A stretch of 64,000 bases of DNA from Ruegeria discodermiae (GTDB lineage: Bacteria; Pseudomonadota; Alphaproteobacteria; Rhodobacterales; Rhodobacteraceae). Positions 55,460-63,091 of this stretch are shown in pieces. The number at the start of each line of letters is the position of its first letter. Within the stretch, counting starts at the first letter, position 1. The notes below the pieces were generated by a model, which was not told where the DNA came from, ran no database searches, and saw only the letters and a list, made by a program, of their open reading frames with translations. The stretch spans positions 1,054,001 through 1,118,000 of the forward strand of contig NZ_JAVAMO010000001.1 in the NCBI RefSeq assembly GCF_030758345.1, in the 5' to 3' direction. A program made the translations under genes and the position numbers.

Positions 55460-55789
55460 TCAGGAGAACTCCCTCCATGTCCAGCCGGGCCGCTTGGCGG
55501 TGATGGCGTCGCGGATCTCCTGCGGCGGCTCGGTGGTCTGGGCCGGATAGGTGCCGAACACCTCCAGCGTCGCCGTGCAGCGGGCGACGTGGAACCACTT
55601 GCCGCAGCCGTTGGCGTGCTGCCAGCGTTCAAAATGCACGCCCTTGGGGTTTTCGCGCATGAAGAGATAGTCGTGGAACTGGTCATCATCCGAGCCCGGC
55701 CCGAAGCGCTTGACATGCGCCTCGCCGCCCGCGTGCAGTTCGGTTTCCTCGGCATCGACGCCGCAATAGGGGCAATGAAGGATCAGCAT
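55460..55789 (-). CDS. soxD: Sarcosine oxidase, delta subunit
   Basis: 109 residues from the ATG at 55789, after GGATGACGAG; a longer frame to 55822 overlaps the previous gene. The zinc site is visible: HCPYCG (C6, C9) and QHANGCGKWF (His about 58, Cys about 62). The delta subunit is a small zinc-binding structural part of the tetramer. Fifty bases separate it from soxA. Confidence 0.94.
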   Translation of the reverse strand: MLILHCPYCGVDAEETELHAGGEAHVKRFGPGSDDDQFHDYLFMRENPKGVHFERWQHANGCGKWFHVARCTATLEVFGTYPAQTTEPPQEIRDAITAKRPGWTWREFS

Positions 55790-55793
55790 CTCG

Positions 55794-56123
55794 TCATCCT
55801 TTCGGCGGTAGGCTGGCAGCATTGGCCAGCGACATTTCGGTCAGTTTGGCGCGCAGATCGGCATCCTCGAAGCCGCCCTCATCCAGTTCCACCATCCCGC
55901 CCATCGGACGGCCGGTGAAGCTGAGCGGCTGCGCGCCTGCTTCCAGCGCCTCGGCCTCGCGGGTCTTGCCGGGCCGGTACATGGCACCGTCCTTGTGGAC
56001 ACCGCAGACCATGTTGCCATGCAGCAGAAAGCAGAGCCCGCCAAACATCTTCTTCTCGGACAGCCCCGGCTCCACGCCCAGATCAGCGCGCATCAGGTCG
56101 GCCATGGTTTCGGAATAGGGCAC
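55794..56123 (-). CDS. TfoX N-terminal domain protein
   Basis: 109 residues from GTG 56123. EKKMFGGLCFLLHGNMVCGV with GGMVELDEGGF is the TfoX_N fold. Full-length TfoX controls competence, but stand-alone N-domains have no clear role. It sits 4 bases before soxD, so it is probably co-transcribed with the sox genes. A link to flavin or methyl metabolism is only inferred from position. Confidence 0.82.
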   Translation of the reverse strand: MPYSETMADLMRADLGVEPGLSEKKMFGGLCFLLHGNMVCGVHKDGAMYRPGKTREAEALEAGAQPLSFTGRPMGGMVELDEGGFEDADLRAKLTEMSLANAASLPPKG

Positions 56124-56251
56124 TTACATTCTCCCCCATTCAGCGAGGCAGAGCCTCTTTGAGAGGATCACGCTAATGGCATCAAAATCATAAGTCCTGC
56201 AGAACAAGGTCAGCATTGTCCCACCCTGCGCGCGCCTCTACTCTTGATCAC

Positions 56252-56458
56252 ATGCTTACTTTGGGAACGATCATAGTTTTGGCGCTGATTGGCTGGTACG
56301 GATACCATTTGTATCTCGGTTTCAAATGGCGCCGCCTTGTCAAAAAAGACCCCGAAGAGGCAGACAAACTGCAAGCCGAAATGCGGGCCAGAATTGGCGG
56401 GGGGCTGGCATTTCGAAACCGTCCTCCGACCGACCCGCGCAATTCTTCCGAAGACTGA
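56252..56458 (+). CDS. Small membrane protein inside the sox cluster
   Basis: 68 residues from ATG 56252; a TTG at 56216 is possible. MLTLGTIIVLALIGWYGYHL is a single membrane segment, followed by a basic, helical tail (FKWRRLVKKDPEEADKLQAE). The strand is opposite to the sox genes, and the gene lies between soxB and the TfoX-like gene, converging on soxB with a 2-base gap. The ribosome site is weak, so reality is not certain, but the composition looks like a real small protein. Confidence 0.55.
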   Translation: MLTLGTIIVLALIGWYGYHLYLGFKWRRLVKKDPEEADKLQAEMRARIGGGLAFRNRPPTDPRNSSED

Positions 56459-56460
56459 CA

Positions 56461-57705
56461 TCAATGCGCCACCCCCGCCGCAACGCTTTCGTCGATGAAG
56501 CGGCCTTCCTTGAAGCGGTCGAGGGTGAAGGCTTCGGTCAGCGGCGAGTGGCCCGTGGCCATAAGCTGCGCCATGCCCCAGCCCGAGCCGGGAATCGCCT
56601 TGAACCCGCCGGTGCCCCAGCCGCAATTGATGAAGCAATTCCCAAGCGGCGTTTTTGACAGGATGGGCGAGCGGTCGCCGGTCATATCCACGATCCCGCC
56701 CCACTGGCGCAGCATTTTCAGGCGTGAGATCATCGGGAAGGTCTCGACCAGTGCCCGGACGGTTTCCTCGATATGATGGAACGACCCGCGCTGGGTGAAG
56801 TTGTTGAACCCGTCCGTGCCGCCGCCGATCACCATCTCGCCCTTGTCGGACTGGCTCATATAGCCATGCACGGTATTGGCCATCACGACCACATCCATGC
56901 AGGGCTTGATCGGTTCACTGACCAGCGCCTGTAGCGCCACCGCCTCAAGCGGCAGGCGGAACCCGGCCATCTCGGCCAATTGCCCGGAATGGCCCGCAAC
57001 CACGATGCCCAGCTTTTCGCACTCAATCGCGCCTTTGGCGGTATCGACCCCCACGACACGGCCCTGGTCGGAGCGCACGCCGGTCACTTCGCATTTCTGG
57101 ATGATGTCCATGCCCATGGCCGAACAGGCCCGCGCATAGCCCCAGGCCACTGCATCGTGGCGCGCCGTGCCGCCGCGCTCCTGCCAGAGCCCGCCCAGAA
57201 CCGGATAGCGCGGCCCTTCCAGATTGATGATCGGGACCAGTTCCTTGACCCGCTGCGGCCCGATCCATTCGGTCGACACTCCCTGCAGCGCGTTGGCATG
57301 AGCCGTGCGCTGATAGCCGCGCACCTCGTGATGGGTCTGCGCCAGCATGATCACGCCACGGGGGCTGAACATCAGGTTGTAGTTCAGATCCTGGCTCAGA
57401 TGCTCATAGAGGCTGCGCGACTTCTCATAGATCGCCGCTGACGGGTCCTGCAGATAGTTCGAGCGGATGATGGTCGTGTTGCGCCCGGTATTGCCGCCAC
57501 CCAGCCAGCCTTTCTCGATGATCGCGACATTCTGAATGCCATAGTTCTTGCCCAGATAATAGGCCGTCGCCAGCCCGTGCCCGCCCGCGCCCACGATGAT
57601 CACATCATAGCGTTTCTTGGGTTCAGGCGACCGCCAGGCCCGCTCCCATCCGGTATGAGAGCGCAGGGCTTCGCGGGCGACGGCAAAGGCAGAATAGTGT
57701 TTCAT
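56461..57705 (-). CDS. soxB: Sarcosine oxidase, beta subunit
   Basis: 414 residues from the ATG at 57705 (MKHYSAFAVAREAL, the family start). The FAD motif is DVIIVGAGGHGLATAYYL, followed by KGWLGGGNTGRNTT. GTARHDAVAWGYARA (His about 183) matches the region of the covalently flavinylated His. It holds the sarcosine oxidation site. It is separated from TfoX-soxDAG by about 340 bases containing an opposite-strand small gene. A 24-bp dyad lies upstream (57779-57802). Confidence 0.95.
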   Translation of the reverse strand: MKHYSAFAVAREALRSHTGWERAWRSPEPKKRYDVIIVGAGGHGLATAYYLGKNYGIQNVAIIEKGWLGGGNTGRNTTIIRSNYLQDPSAAIYEKSRSLYEHLSQDLNYNLMFSPRGVIMLAQTHHEVRGYQRTAHANALQGVSTEWIGPQRVKELVPIINLEGPRYPVLGGLWQERGGTARHDAVAWGYARACSAMGMDIIQKCEVTGVRSDQGRVVGVDTAKGAIECEKLGIVVAGHSGQLAEMAGFRLPLEAVALQALVSEPIKPCMDVVVMANTVHGYMSQSDKGEMVIGGGTDGFNNFTQRGSFHHIEETVRALVETFPMISRLKMLRQWGGIVDMTGDRSPILSKTPLGNCFINCGWGTGGFKAIPGSGWGMAQLMATGHSPLTEAFTLDRFKEGRFIDESVAAGVAH

Positions 57706-57778
57706 GAGCGAATCCATCCGGGTCTGCGGGATTGCGGCAGGTATGCCGCGCGGGCCAAGAATACCCACGCCACGTTAC

Positions 57779-57802
57779 GTCGCAATATCGACCTATTGCG
57801 AC
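57779..57802. promoter_or_regulatory. 24-bp dyad between soxB and ccmI
   Basis: GTCGCAATA-N6-TATTGCGAC is perfect over 9-bp arms and is flanked by GTTAC (57774-57778) and GTAAC (57806-57810). It lies 74 bases before soxB and 80 before ccmI. An operator for the sox operon is likely. Confidence 0.65.
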
Positions 57803-57881
57803 ATGGTAACCCGTGTCGTGCTTTTTATCTTTTTCCCGCACGCCTGCGGGGCTAGATGAGGGCAATCCGAAGGAAGACACC

Positions 57882-59105
57882 ATGACGTTCTGGATCCTCA
57901 TTTCGCTGACCGCGCTGGTGGTCGCTGCTCTGCTGGTGCTGGCGCTGCTGCGGGGCCGCAGCAAGCACGAGCACACAGCAGCTTATGACCTGCGCGTCTA
58001 TCGCGAACAGCTGGCCGGGGTGGATCGTGATCTGGCGCGCGGGGTGATTGGTGAGGCCGATGCTGAGCGCATCCGCACCGAGATTTCGCGCCGCATTCTG
58101 GCCGCCGATGCGATGGTGCGCAAAGAGGCCGAGGGCGTAGCCCAACCGCGCGGCGGCACATGGGTGGTGGCGCTGCTGCTGACTGCGGCGCTGATGGGGG
58201 GCGGTCTGATGCTCTATCGGTCGCTTGGCGCGCCCGGCTATGGCGATCTGCCGCTGAGCCTGCGCAAGGAAATCGCCGAGGAAAGGCGCCTGACGCGTCC
58301 CGATCAGGCCAGCGCCGAGGCGGAACAGCCAGAGCGGCCGAAGCCCCGCATCGAACAGCAATATGCGGAGCTGATGGAGCAGTTGCGGGCTGCGGTCGCC
58401 GCCCGGCCCGATGATCTGCAGGGCAACATCCTGCTGGCGCAGAACGAGGCCAATCTGGGCAATTTCAAAGCCTCCTACGAGGCGATGGCGCAAGCGATCC
58501 GGCTTTTGGGCGAAGATGCCTCGGCAAGTGACTATTCCGAGATGGCGGAGATGATGATCGCGGCGGCGGGTGGCTATGTCTCGCCCGAGGCCGAGGCCGT
58601 GCTCCAACAGGCGCTAGATATCGATCCCAACGATGGCCCGGCGCAATATTACTGGGGCGTGATGCTGCTGCAGGTGGGGCGCCCCGATGCGACCTTCCGC
58701 GTCTGGCAGGAGGCGCTGCGGGCCAACCCGGTCCCTGCCCCTTGGGTCGACGCCATCCGGGCGCGGATCGAGGAAGTGGCCGCGCGCGCGGGCGTCAGAT
58801 ATGACCCGCCCCAGCCGGCCTCCCGACCCGGCCCCAGCGCCGAAGACATGGCCGCCATGGAAGCGATGACGCCCGAGGCGCGGCTCGACGCCATTCGCGG
58901 CATGGTGGCCGGATTGTCCGAACGGCTGGCGACTGAGGGCGGCACCGCCGAGGACTGGGCGCGGCTGATCCGATCGTTGGGGGTGCTGGACGAGCGCGCG
59001 CAGGCCAATCGCGTCTTCCACGAGGCCCAACAGGTCTTTGCGGGCGACGATGCAGCGCTTGCCTTGATCAGACAGGCCGGCCAAGCGGCGGAAATACTGC
59101 AATGA
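57882..59105 (+). CDS. ccmI: Cytochrome c biogenesis protein CcmI
   Basis: 407 residues from the ATG at 57882 (AAGGAAG upstream). Two membrane segments lie near 3-23 and 95-115 (WVVALLLTAALMGGGLMLY), separated by a cytoplasmic loop with a helical heptad look. A large periplasmic TPR domain follows (PDDLQGNILLAQNEANLGN; DIDPNDGPAQYYWGVMLL). CcmI presents apocytochrome c to the heme ligation complex. The ruvX start overlaps the stop by 4 bases. Confidence 0.9.
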   Translation: MTFWILISLTALVVAALLVLALLRGRSKHEHTAAYDLRVYREQLAGVDRDLARGVIGEADAERIRTEISRRILAADAMVRKEAEGVAQPRGGTWVVALLLTAALMGGGLMLYRSLGAPGYGDLPLSLRKEIAEERRLTRPDQASAEAEQPERPKPRIEQQYAELMEQLRAAVAARPDDLQGNILLAQNEANLGNFKASYEAMAQAIRLLGEDASASDYSEMAEMMIAAAGGYVSPEAEAVLQQALDIDPNDGPAQYYWGVMLLQVGRPDATFRVWQEALRANPVPAPWVDAIRARIEEVAARAGVRYDPPQPASRPGPSAEDMAAMEAMTPEARLDAIRGMVAGLSERLATEGGTAEDWARLIRSLGVLDERAQANRVFHEAQQVFAGDDAALALIRQAGQAAEILQ

Positions 59106-59566
59106 TCGCGGATCCGTTCGAAGTGTTCGCCGCCGCCCTGCCCACTTATACCGCTCTGATCGGTTTGGATCTGGGCGACAAGACCATCGGGGTGGCCGTG
59201 TCAGACCGGATGAGTACCGTCGCTACGCCGTTGGAGACCGTCAGACGCAAGAAATTCACGGCAGACGCCGCCCGCCTGCTGGAAATCATCGCGGATCGCG
59301 AGATTGGCGGGATCGTTCTGGGCCTGCCCCGCAACATGGATGGCACCGAGGGGCCGCGCTGCCAGTCGACGCGGGCATTCGCGCGCAATCTGACCAGTTT
59401 GACAGATCTGCCGATCGGCTTCTGGGATGAACGGCTCAGCACCGTTGCGGCGGAAAAAGCCCTGCTTGAGGCGGATACGACACGAAAACGTCGCGCCGAG
59501 GTGATTGATCACGTGGCCGCAAGCTATATCTTGCAAGGGGCGCTGGACAGATTGCGCCTGTTGTAG
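59102..59566 (+). CDS. ruvX: Putative pre-16S rRNA nuclease / Holliday-junction resolvase RuvX (YqgF)
   Basis: 154 residues, the usual size. ALIGLDLGDKTIGVAVSD, GGIVLGLPRNMDG and GFWDERLSTVAAEKALL are the three RNase H-like motifs with catalytic Asp/Glu. It takes part in 16S rRNA 5' maturation and possibly recombination. It overlaps ccmI by 4 bases and precedes a DUF1289 gene by 15. Confidence 0.95.
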   Translation: MIADPFEVFAAALPTYTALIGLDLGDKTIGVAVSDRMSTVATPLETVRRKKFTADAARLLEIIADREIGGIVLGLPRNMDGTEGPRCQSTRAFARNLTSLTDLPIGFWDERLSTVAAEKALLEADTTRKRRAEVIDHVAASYILQGALDRLRLL

Positions 59567-59581
59567 AAAGCCTGTGACCTG

Positions 59582-59812
59582 ATGGACAAACCGGTCTGGA
59601 AACGAAACGAGATCGACAGCCCCTGCGTGGATATCTGCGTCGTCCATCCGGTCGAGCGCATCTGCACCGGCTGTTACCGGACCATCGACGAGATCACCCG
59701 CTGGTCCAAGATGGACCCCGCCGAGCGCACCGCCATCATGGAAGAACTGCCCGACCGCGCGCCTCGCCTGGTCAAACGGCGCGGCGGACGGTCGGCCCGG
59801 CTGAAGCGTTGA
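59582..59812 (+). CDS. DUF1289 protein
   Basis: 76 residues. SPCVDICVVHPVERICTGCY gives the CxxxC...CxGC pattern of DUF1289, probably an iron-sulfur or zinc site. TIDEITRWSKMDPAERTAIM follows, conserved in the family. Function is unknown. It ends the ccmI-ruvX group; about 190 bases separate it from the ClbS-like gene. Confidence 0.88.
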   Translation: MDKPVWKRNEIDSPCVDICVVHPVERICTGCYRTIDEITRWSKMDPAERTAIMEELPDRAPRLVKRRGGRSARLKR

Positions 59813-59953
59813 GCTTCACGGAGGCAGCCTAGCATATAGCGGATCTCACCGGATCAAACCTGGTACCAGCAGCGCGTGAGGTAGCTCCGTTTTGCCGCGA
59901 GGGCTGCTATGTCGCCAGCGCTTTTGATGGGGTTTCAACCGTACCGCGCCGAC

Positions 59954-59967
59954 TTGATACACGTCAA
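59954..59967 (+). promoter_or_regulatory. FNR/FnrL-type box
   Basis: TTGAT-ACAC-GTCAA fits the TTGAY-N4-RTCAA consensus of FNR-family regulators in Rhodobacterales. It ends 34 bases before the ClbS-like start. Confidence 0.5.
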
Positions 59968-60001
59968 TGCAATGAAAGACTGATGTTTTTACCTGTGGCT
60001 C

Positions 60002-60502
60002 ATGCCAGCAGCTACCAACAAGTCCGATTTACTTGCGGCCTTCGACAAGGAGTTGGCGAAGCTGCGCAAGACTTTTGATGGCATCAATGACGCGCAATCC
60101 TCATTATCACTCCAAGACGATAACACGACGATCAAAGCTGTCATTGCGCATCGCACCCACTGGATGGGCATGTTCCACGGATGGTACGAAGACGGTATTG
60201 CGGGTCGCGAAGTCCATGTGCCAGCCAAAGGCTACAAATGGAACCAGCTCAAGGAATACAACGATCGACTTTATGCGATGGGCGACGCTACGGCTTGGGA
60301 CGATCTGCTTGCAGAGTTCGAAACCGCCTGCAAAAAGCTACGTGCGTTTATCGAGTCCCATGAAAACATTGAACTCTATGCAAGCGGTGTTCATGGCTGG
60401 ACAGGCAAATGGACGCTCGGCAGATACGCCGAAGCTTCTGGCCCGTCTCACTTTCGGTCCGCAAACACCTACATCCGAAAGGTGCTGCGCAACTCCTGGT
60501 GA
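60002..60502 (+). CDS. ClbS/DfsB family four-helix protein
   Basis: 166 residues. ATNKSDLLAAFDKELAKL, AHRTHWMGMFHGWYEDG and PAKGYKWNQLKEYNDRLY fit ClbS/DfsB. The best known member, ClbS, opens the cyclopropane warhead of colibactin and so protects DNA; most relatives have no known substrate. The protein is cytoplasmic. It stands alone, with an FNR-type box upstream. Confidence 0.85.
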   Translation: MPAATNKSDLLAAFDKELAKLRKTFDGINDAQSSLSLQDDNTTIKAVIAHRTHWMGMFHGWYEDGIAGREVHVPAKGYKWNQLKEYNDRLYAMGDATAWDDLLAEFETACKKLRAFIESHENIELYASGVHGWTGKWTLGRYAEASGPSHFRSANTYIRKVLRNSW

Positions 60503-60671
60503 GGCCCGCCTTAGCACTCATCCCAGTTTTCCCTAAACATTGCAAAAGCTCTTCGCTCATTGCGCGGCTCCGGTCGCAATAGGCTCATCGCTTTCATTTG
60601 CCCGGCTCACTCAGCGCCGCAAGCTGTCAAATACTAACGACCAATTCCCCACAAGACCGGCTTCAGGAGCC

Positions 60672-61397
60672 TCAGGCCTTCAACCACGCCACCGCGCCGT
60701 CAATATCCGAGACATCGAAGAAATGACTTTCGGCGTTCAGAAACCGGCGCATCAGGTGCTGTGCGGCGCGCTGCCAGGCCTGGTCGCCCACCACGGCGAC
60801 GCGCTCCGGAATGGCGGCATGTTCGCGCACAAGGCTGAAATGCGCCGCCATTGCCGATAGGCCCTGCCAGCCGTCAAATTGACTCAGGTCCAGCAACAGG
60901 CGAAAGCCATCGCGCGCCCGGATTTGCGCATCCAGATCCTTCTCGGCATTGGCGATCACTTCGGGGTCGAGCTTGCCCATCAGTTTGACCTGCAGGCACG
61001 GCCCGCCCAGATCACGCATATGCACTGAGCCCAGCGACTCACGCAGCCAGCGGCGGGCGATTTCGGCGTCGATCAGATCGAAAACCTGCACCGGGCATGG
61101 CATAATCGGCGCGGCCAGCCGGATCGAATTGCGCAGCCATTTGGTATCGGTGACCACCGCGATCCGGTCAAAGCCGCGCCAATGGCCCAGGCCAAGTTTG
61201 CTGTCGGCCCAGGCGGCGGACAGGTCATAGCCCTGAAACTCCTGCCCGAAACTCATCATCAGCCGGATGCGATCATGGTTTTCCAACGCTTTTTCAACCG
61301 CCGGGATCAGGACCGTGTCGTAATCCTGCGCCGTGATCTGGCCCGAAAGCTCGACCTCCAGCAAGGCGCCATCCATCTGTGTTTCAACGGAAATCAT
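60672..61397 (-). CDS. Tandem SpoIIAA-like (STAS-related) protein
   Basis: 241 residues made of two similar halves. Half one has DRIRLMMSFGQEFQGYDLSA and FDRIAVVTDTKWLRN; half two has FRLLLDLSQFDGWQGLSAM and PERVAVVGDQAWQRA. Each fits the SpoIIAA-like (DUF3478) fold related to STAS domains and lipid-binding CRAL-TRIO. No function is assigned. A PhyH-like gene lies 31 bases upstream on the same strand. Confidence 0.8.
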   Translation of the reverse strand: MISVETQMDGALLEVELSGQITAQDYDTVLIPAVEKALENHDRIRLMMSFGQEFQGYDLSAAWADSKLGLGHWRGFDRIAVVTDTKWLRNSIRLAAPIMPCPVQVFDLIDAEIARRWLRESLGSVHMRDLGGPCLQVKLMGKLDPEVIANAEKDLDAQIRARDGFRLLLDLSQFDGWQGLSAMAAHFSLVREHAAIPERVAVVGDQAWQRAAQHLMRRFLNAESHFFDVSDIDGAVAWLKA

Positions 61398-61428
61398 TCA
61401 CACGCTCCCTTCATGATCTGAGGGCAGC

Positions 61429-62214
61429 CTAATCGCTTTGCAACCACCGCGCGAGGCCTTCCGGAAACTCGGGCCGGAAATAGGCGATCATCCGGCCATC
61501 ACGGTCGGCTGTCGCATTTGCCGCCCAAGGCGCGACCCCATGCAACAGATGGCGGTGCAGCAGATAAGCCTCGCCCGGACACCCGTGCAACTCGATCCGA
61601 GGGCAGCTTTCGAACACCTCGCGGCGCGTGGCCTGATAGGCATCGGTTATGTCGAGCGTGGCATGCGCCTCCGCAGGATGGGCGGAAAACGCATCAGCAA
61701 AGGCACGGCCCAAGCGGTGATGGCTGCCCTCCCACAGAACCAGCGGTGCGGCGTCGGGGCTGGCCTCGCTCAGGGGAATACCGAGTATCCAGGCATGCGG
61801 TTCTTCGACCCGGCGGCGGCGCTCCGGCCCCGAGGGCCTCAGCCCGTCTACATGCGCCGCATCCCGGCGCGCGCGGTAGCGAAACGCGGCTTCGCCTTCA
61901 CCGCGCCGCGGCTGCGGATAACCGGGATAGATGACCGAGATCTGCCCCTTGTGTAGCACCTGCGCGCCCAGATGGCGGTTGATGAACTCCACCGCCTGCC
62001 CGGCCAGAGGCGGTGAACCATTCACCCGACCTTCGCCGTCATTCTCCATCGCATCCACGCCGATAAACCACGTGCCCTCGCAATCATGCCATTCGCTGTG
62101 TTTTGGATCACTGACGGCGGCGCGCGCGACGGGCAAAGCGTGGCGAACCCAGCGCGCCAGAACCGGATCGAGAGGAAACTTGACCCAGCCCTTTTGCAGG
62201 TACCCCTCTACCAT
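61429..62214 (-). CDS. Phytanoyl-CoA-dioxygenase-like iron enzyme
   Basis: 261 residues from the ATG at 62214, overlapping the upstream permease stop by 7 bases. HVDGLRP offers the His-x-Asp of the double-stranded beta-helix, and LLHRHLLHGVAPW the distal His; a late Arg (DRDGRMIAYFRPEF) could bind 2-oxoglutarate. It is probably an Fe(II)/2-oxoglutarate oxygenase; the substrate is unknown. Confidence 0.75.
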   Translation of the reverse strand: MVEGYLQKGWVKFPLDPVLARWVRHALPVARAAVSDPKHSEWHDCEGTWFIGVDAMENDGEGRVNGSPPLAGQAVEFINRHLGAQVLHKGQISVIYPGYPQPRRGEGEAAFRYRARRDAAHVDGLRPSGPERRRRVEEPHAWILGIPLSEASPDAAPLVLWEGSHHRLGRAFADAFSAHPAEAHATLDITDAYQATRREVFESCPRIELHGCPGEAYLLHRHLLHGVAPWAANATADRDGRMIAYFRPEFPEGLARWLQSD

Positions 62215-63032
62215 CCCAGCGCCTTGCGCAGCATGTTCAGCGCCACGAGGGTCAGGAATACAGCAAAGACCCGCTTCAGCGGCTTCGGGTCCATGGCATG
62301 GGCCAGTTTCACCCCCCAAGGCGCGGTGATCAGGGTCATCGCAATGACCACAAAGAACGCAACCAGATTGACCGCGCCGATGGTGTAAGGCGGGCGATGC
62401 TGGGGATCGATATCAAGAAGCAGGAACCCGGCCACCGAGGGCACGGCGATGATCACACCAAACCCCGCCGCCGTGGCTACGGCCCGGTGAATGGGCGTGT
62501 TGAACAGGCTCAAGAGCGGCACGCCGAAACTACCACCGCCAATCCCCATCAATACCGATAGGAACCCGACCGAGGGCGAGAGCACCGCCCGTTTCACCCC
62601 ACGCGGCATCGCATCATCCAACCGCCATTCCGGCCGGCCGAGGCCCAGATAGGCCCCGATCACCATCCCAAGCACACCAAACAGCGCCTGCAGCACCGTC
62701 GTATGCAGATATGAGGCCACCAGCACGCCAAGAACAGACCCGATGGCGATGCCCGGCCCCCAGCCGCGCAGGATGTCCCAATCCACCGCGCCTTTCTTGT
62801 TATGGCTCAAAACCGACCGGAACGACGTGACGATAATCGTCGCCAGCGAAGTGGCGAGGCAAAGCTGCATCAGCTGCGGGCCACCATAACCAAGGGTCTG
62901 GAACGCATAGAAAAACGCAGGCACCAATACGATACCGCCCCCGACCCCCAGCAACCCGGCCAGCACCCCGGCAAAGGCTCCGATGGCCAGCAGCATCGCC
63001 AGCATCTGCAGCAACAATCCGGTCTCCGGCAT
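62208..63032 (-). CDS. TSUP family permease (TauE/SafE)
   Basis: 274 residues from ATG 63032, with GGGGG 6 bases upstream; ATG 63038 is possible and the long upstream frame is not protein-like. GAFAGVLAGLLGVGGGIVLVP and VLMGIGGGSFGVPLLSLF are the two repeated TSUP motifs, with about eight membrane segments. These carriers move sulfite, sulfoacetate or related organosulfur anions. The substrate here is unknown. Confidence 0.9.
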   Translation of the reverse strand: MPETGLLLQMLAMLLAIGAFAGVLAGLLGVGGGIVLVPAFFYAFQTLGYGGPQLMQLCLATSLATIIVTSFRSVLSHNKKGAVDWDILRGWGPGIAIGSVLGVLVASYLHTTVLQALFGVLGMVIGAYLGLGRPEWRLDDAMPRGVKRAVLSPSVGFLSVLMGIGGGSFGVPLLSLFNTPIHRAVATAAGFGVIIAVPSVAGFLLLDIDPQHRPPYTIGAVNLVAFFVVIAMTLITAPWGVKLAHAMDPKPLKRVFAVFLTLVALNMLRKALGW

Positions 63033-63091
63033 GAACATCCCCCGTTTCGGCAGGCCTTGGTTACACCGGCGCAGGGGAAAGGAAAAGCGCC

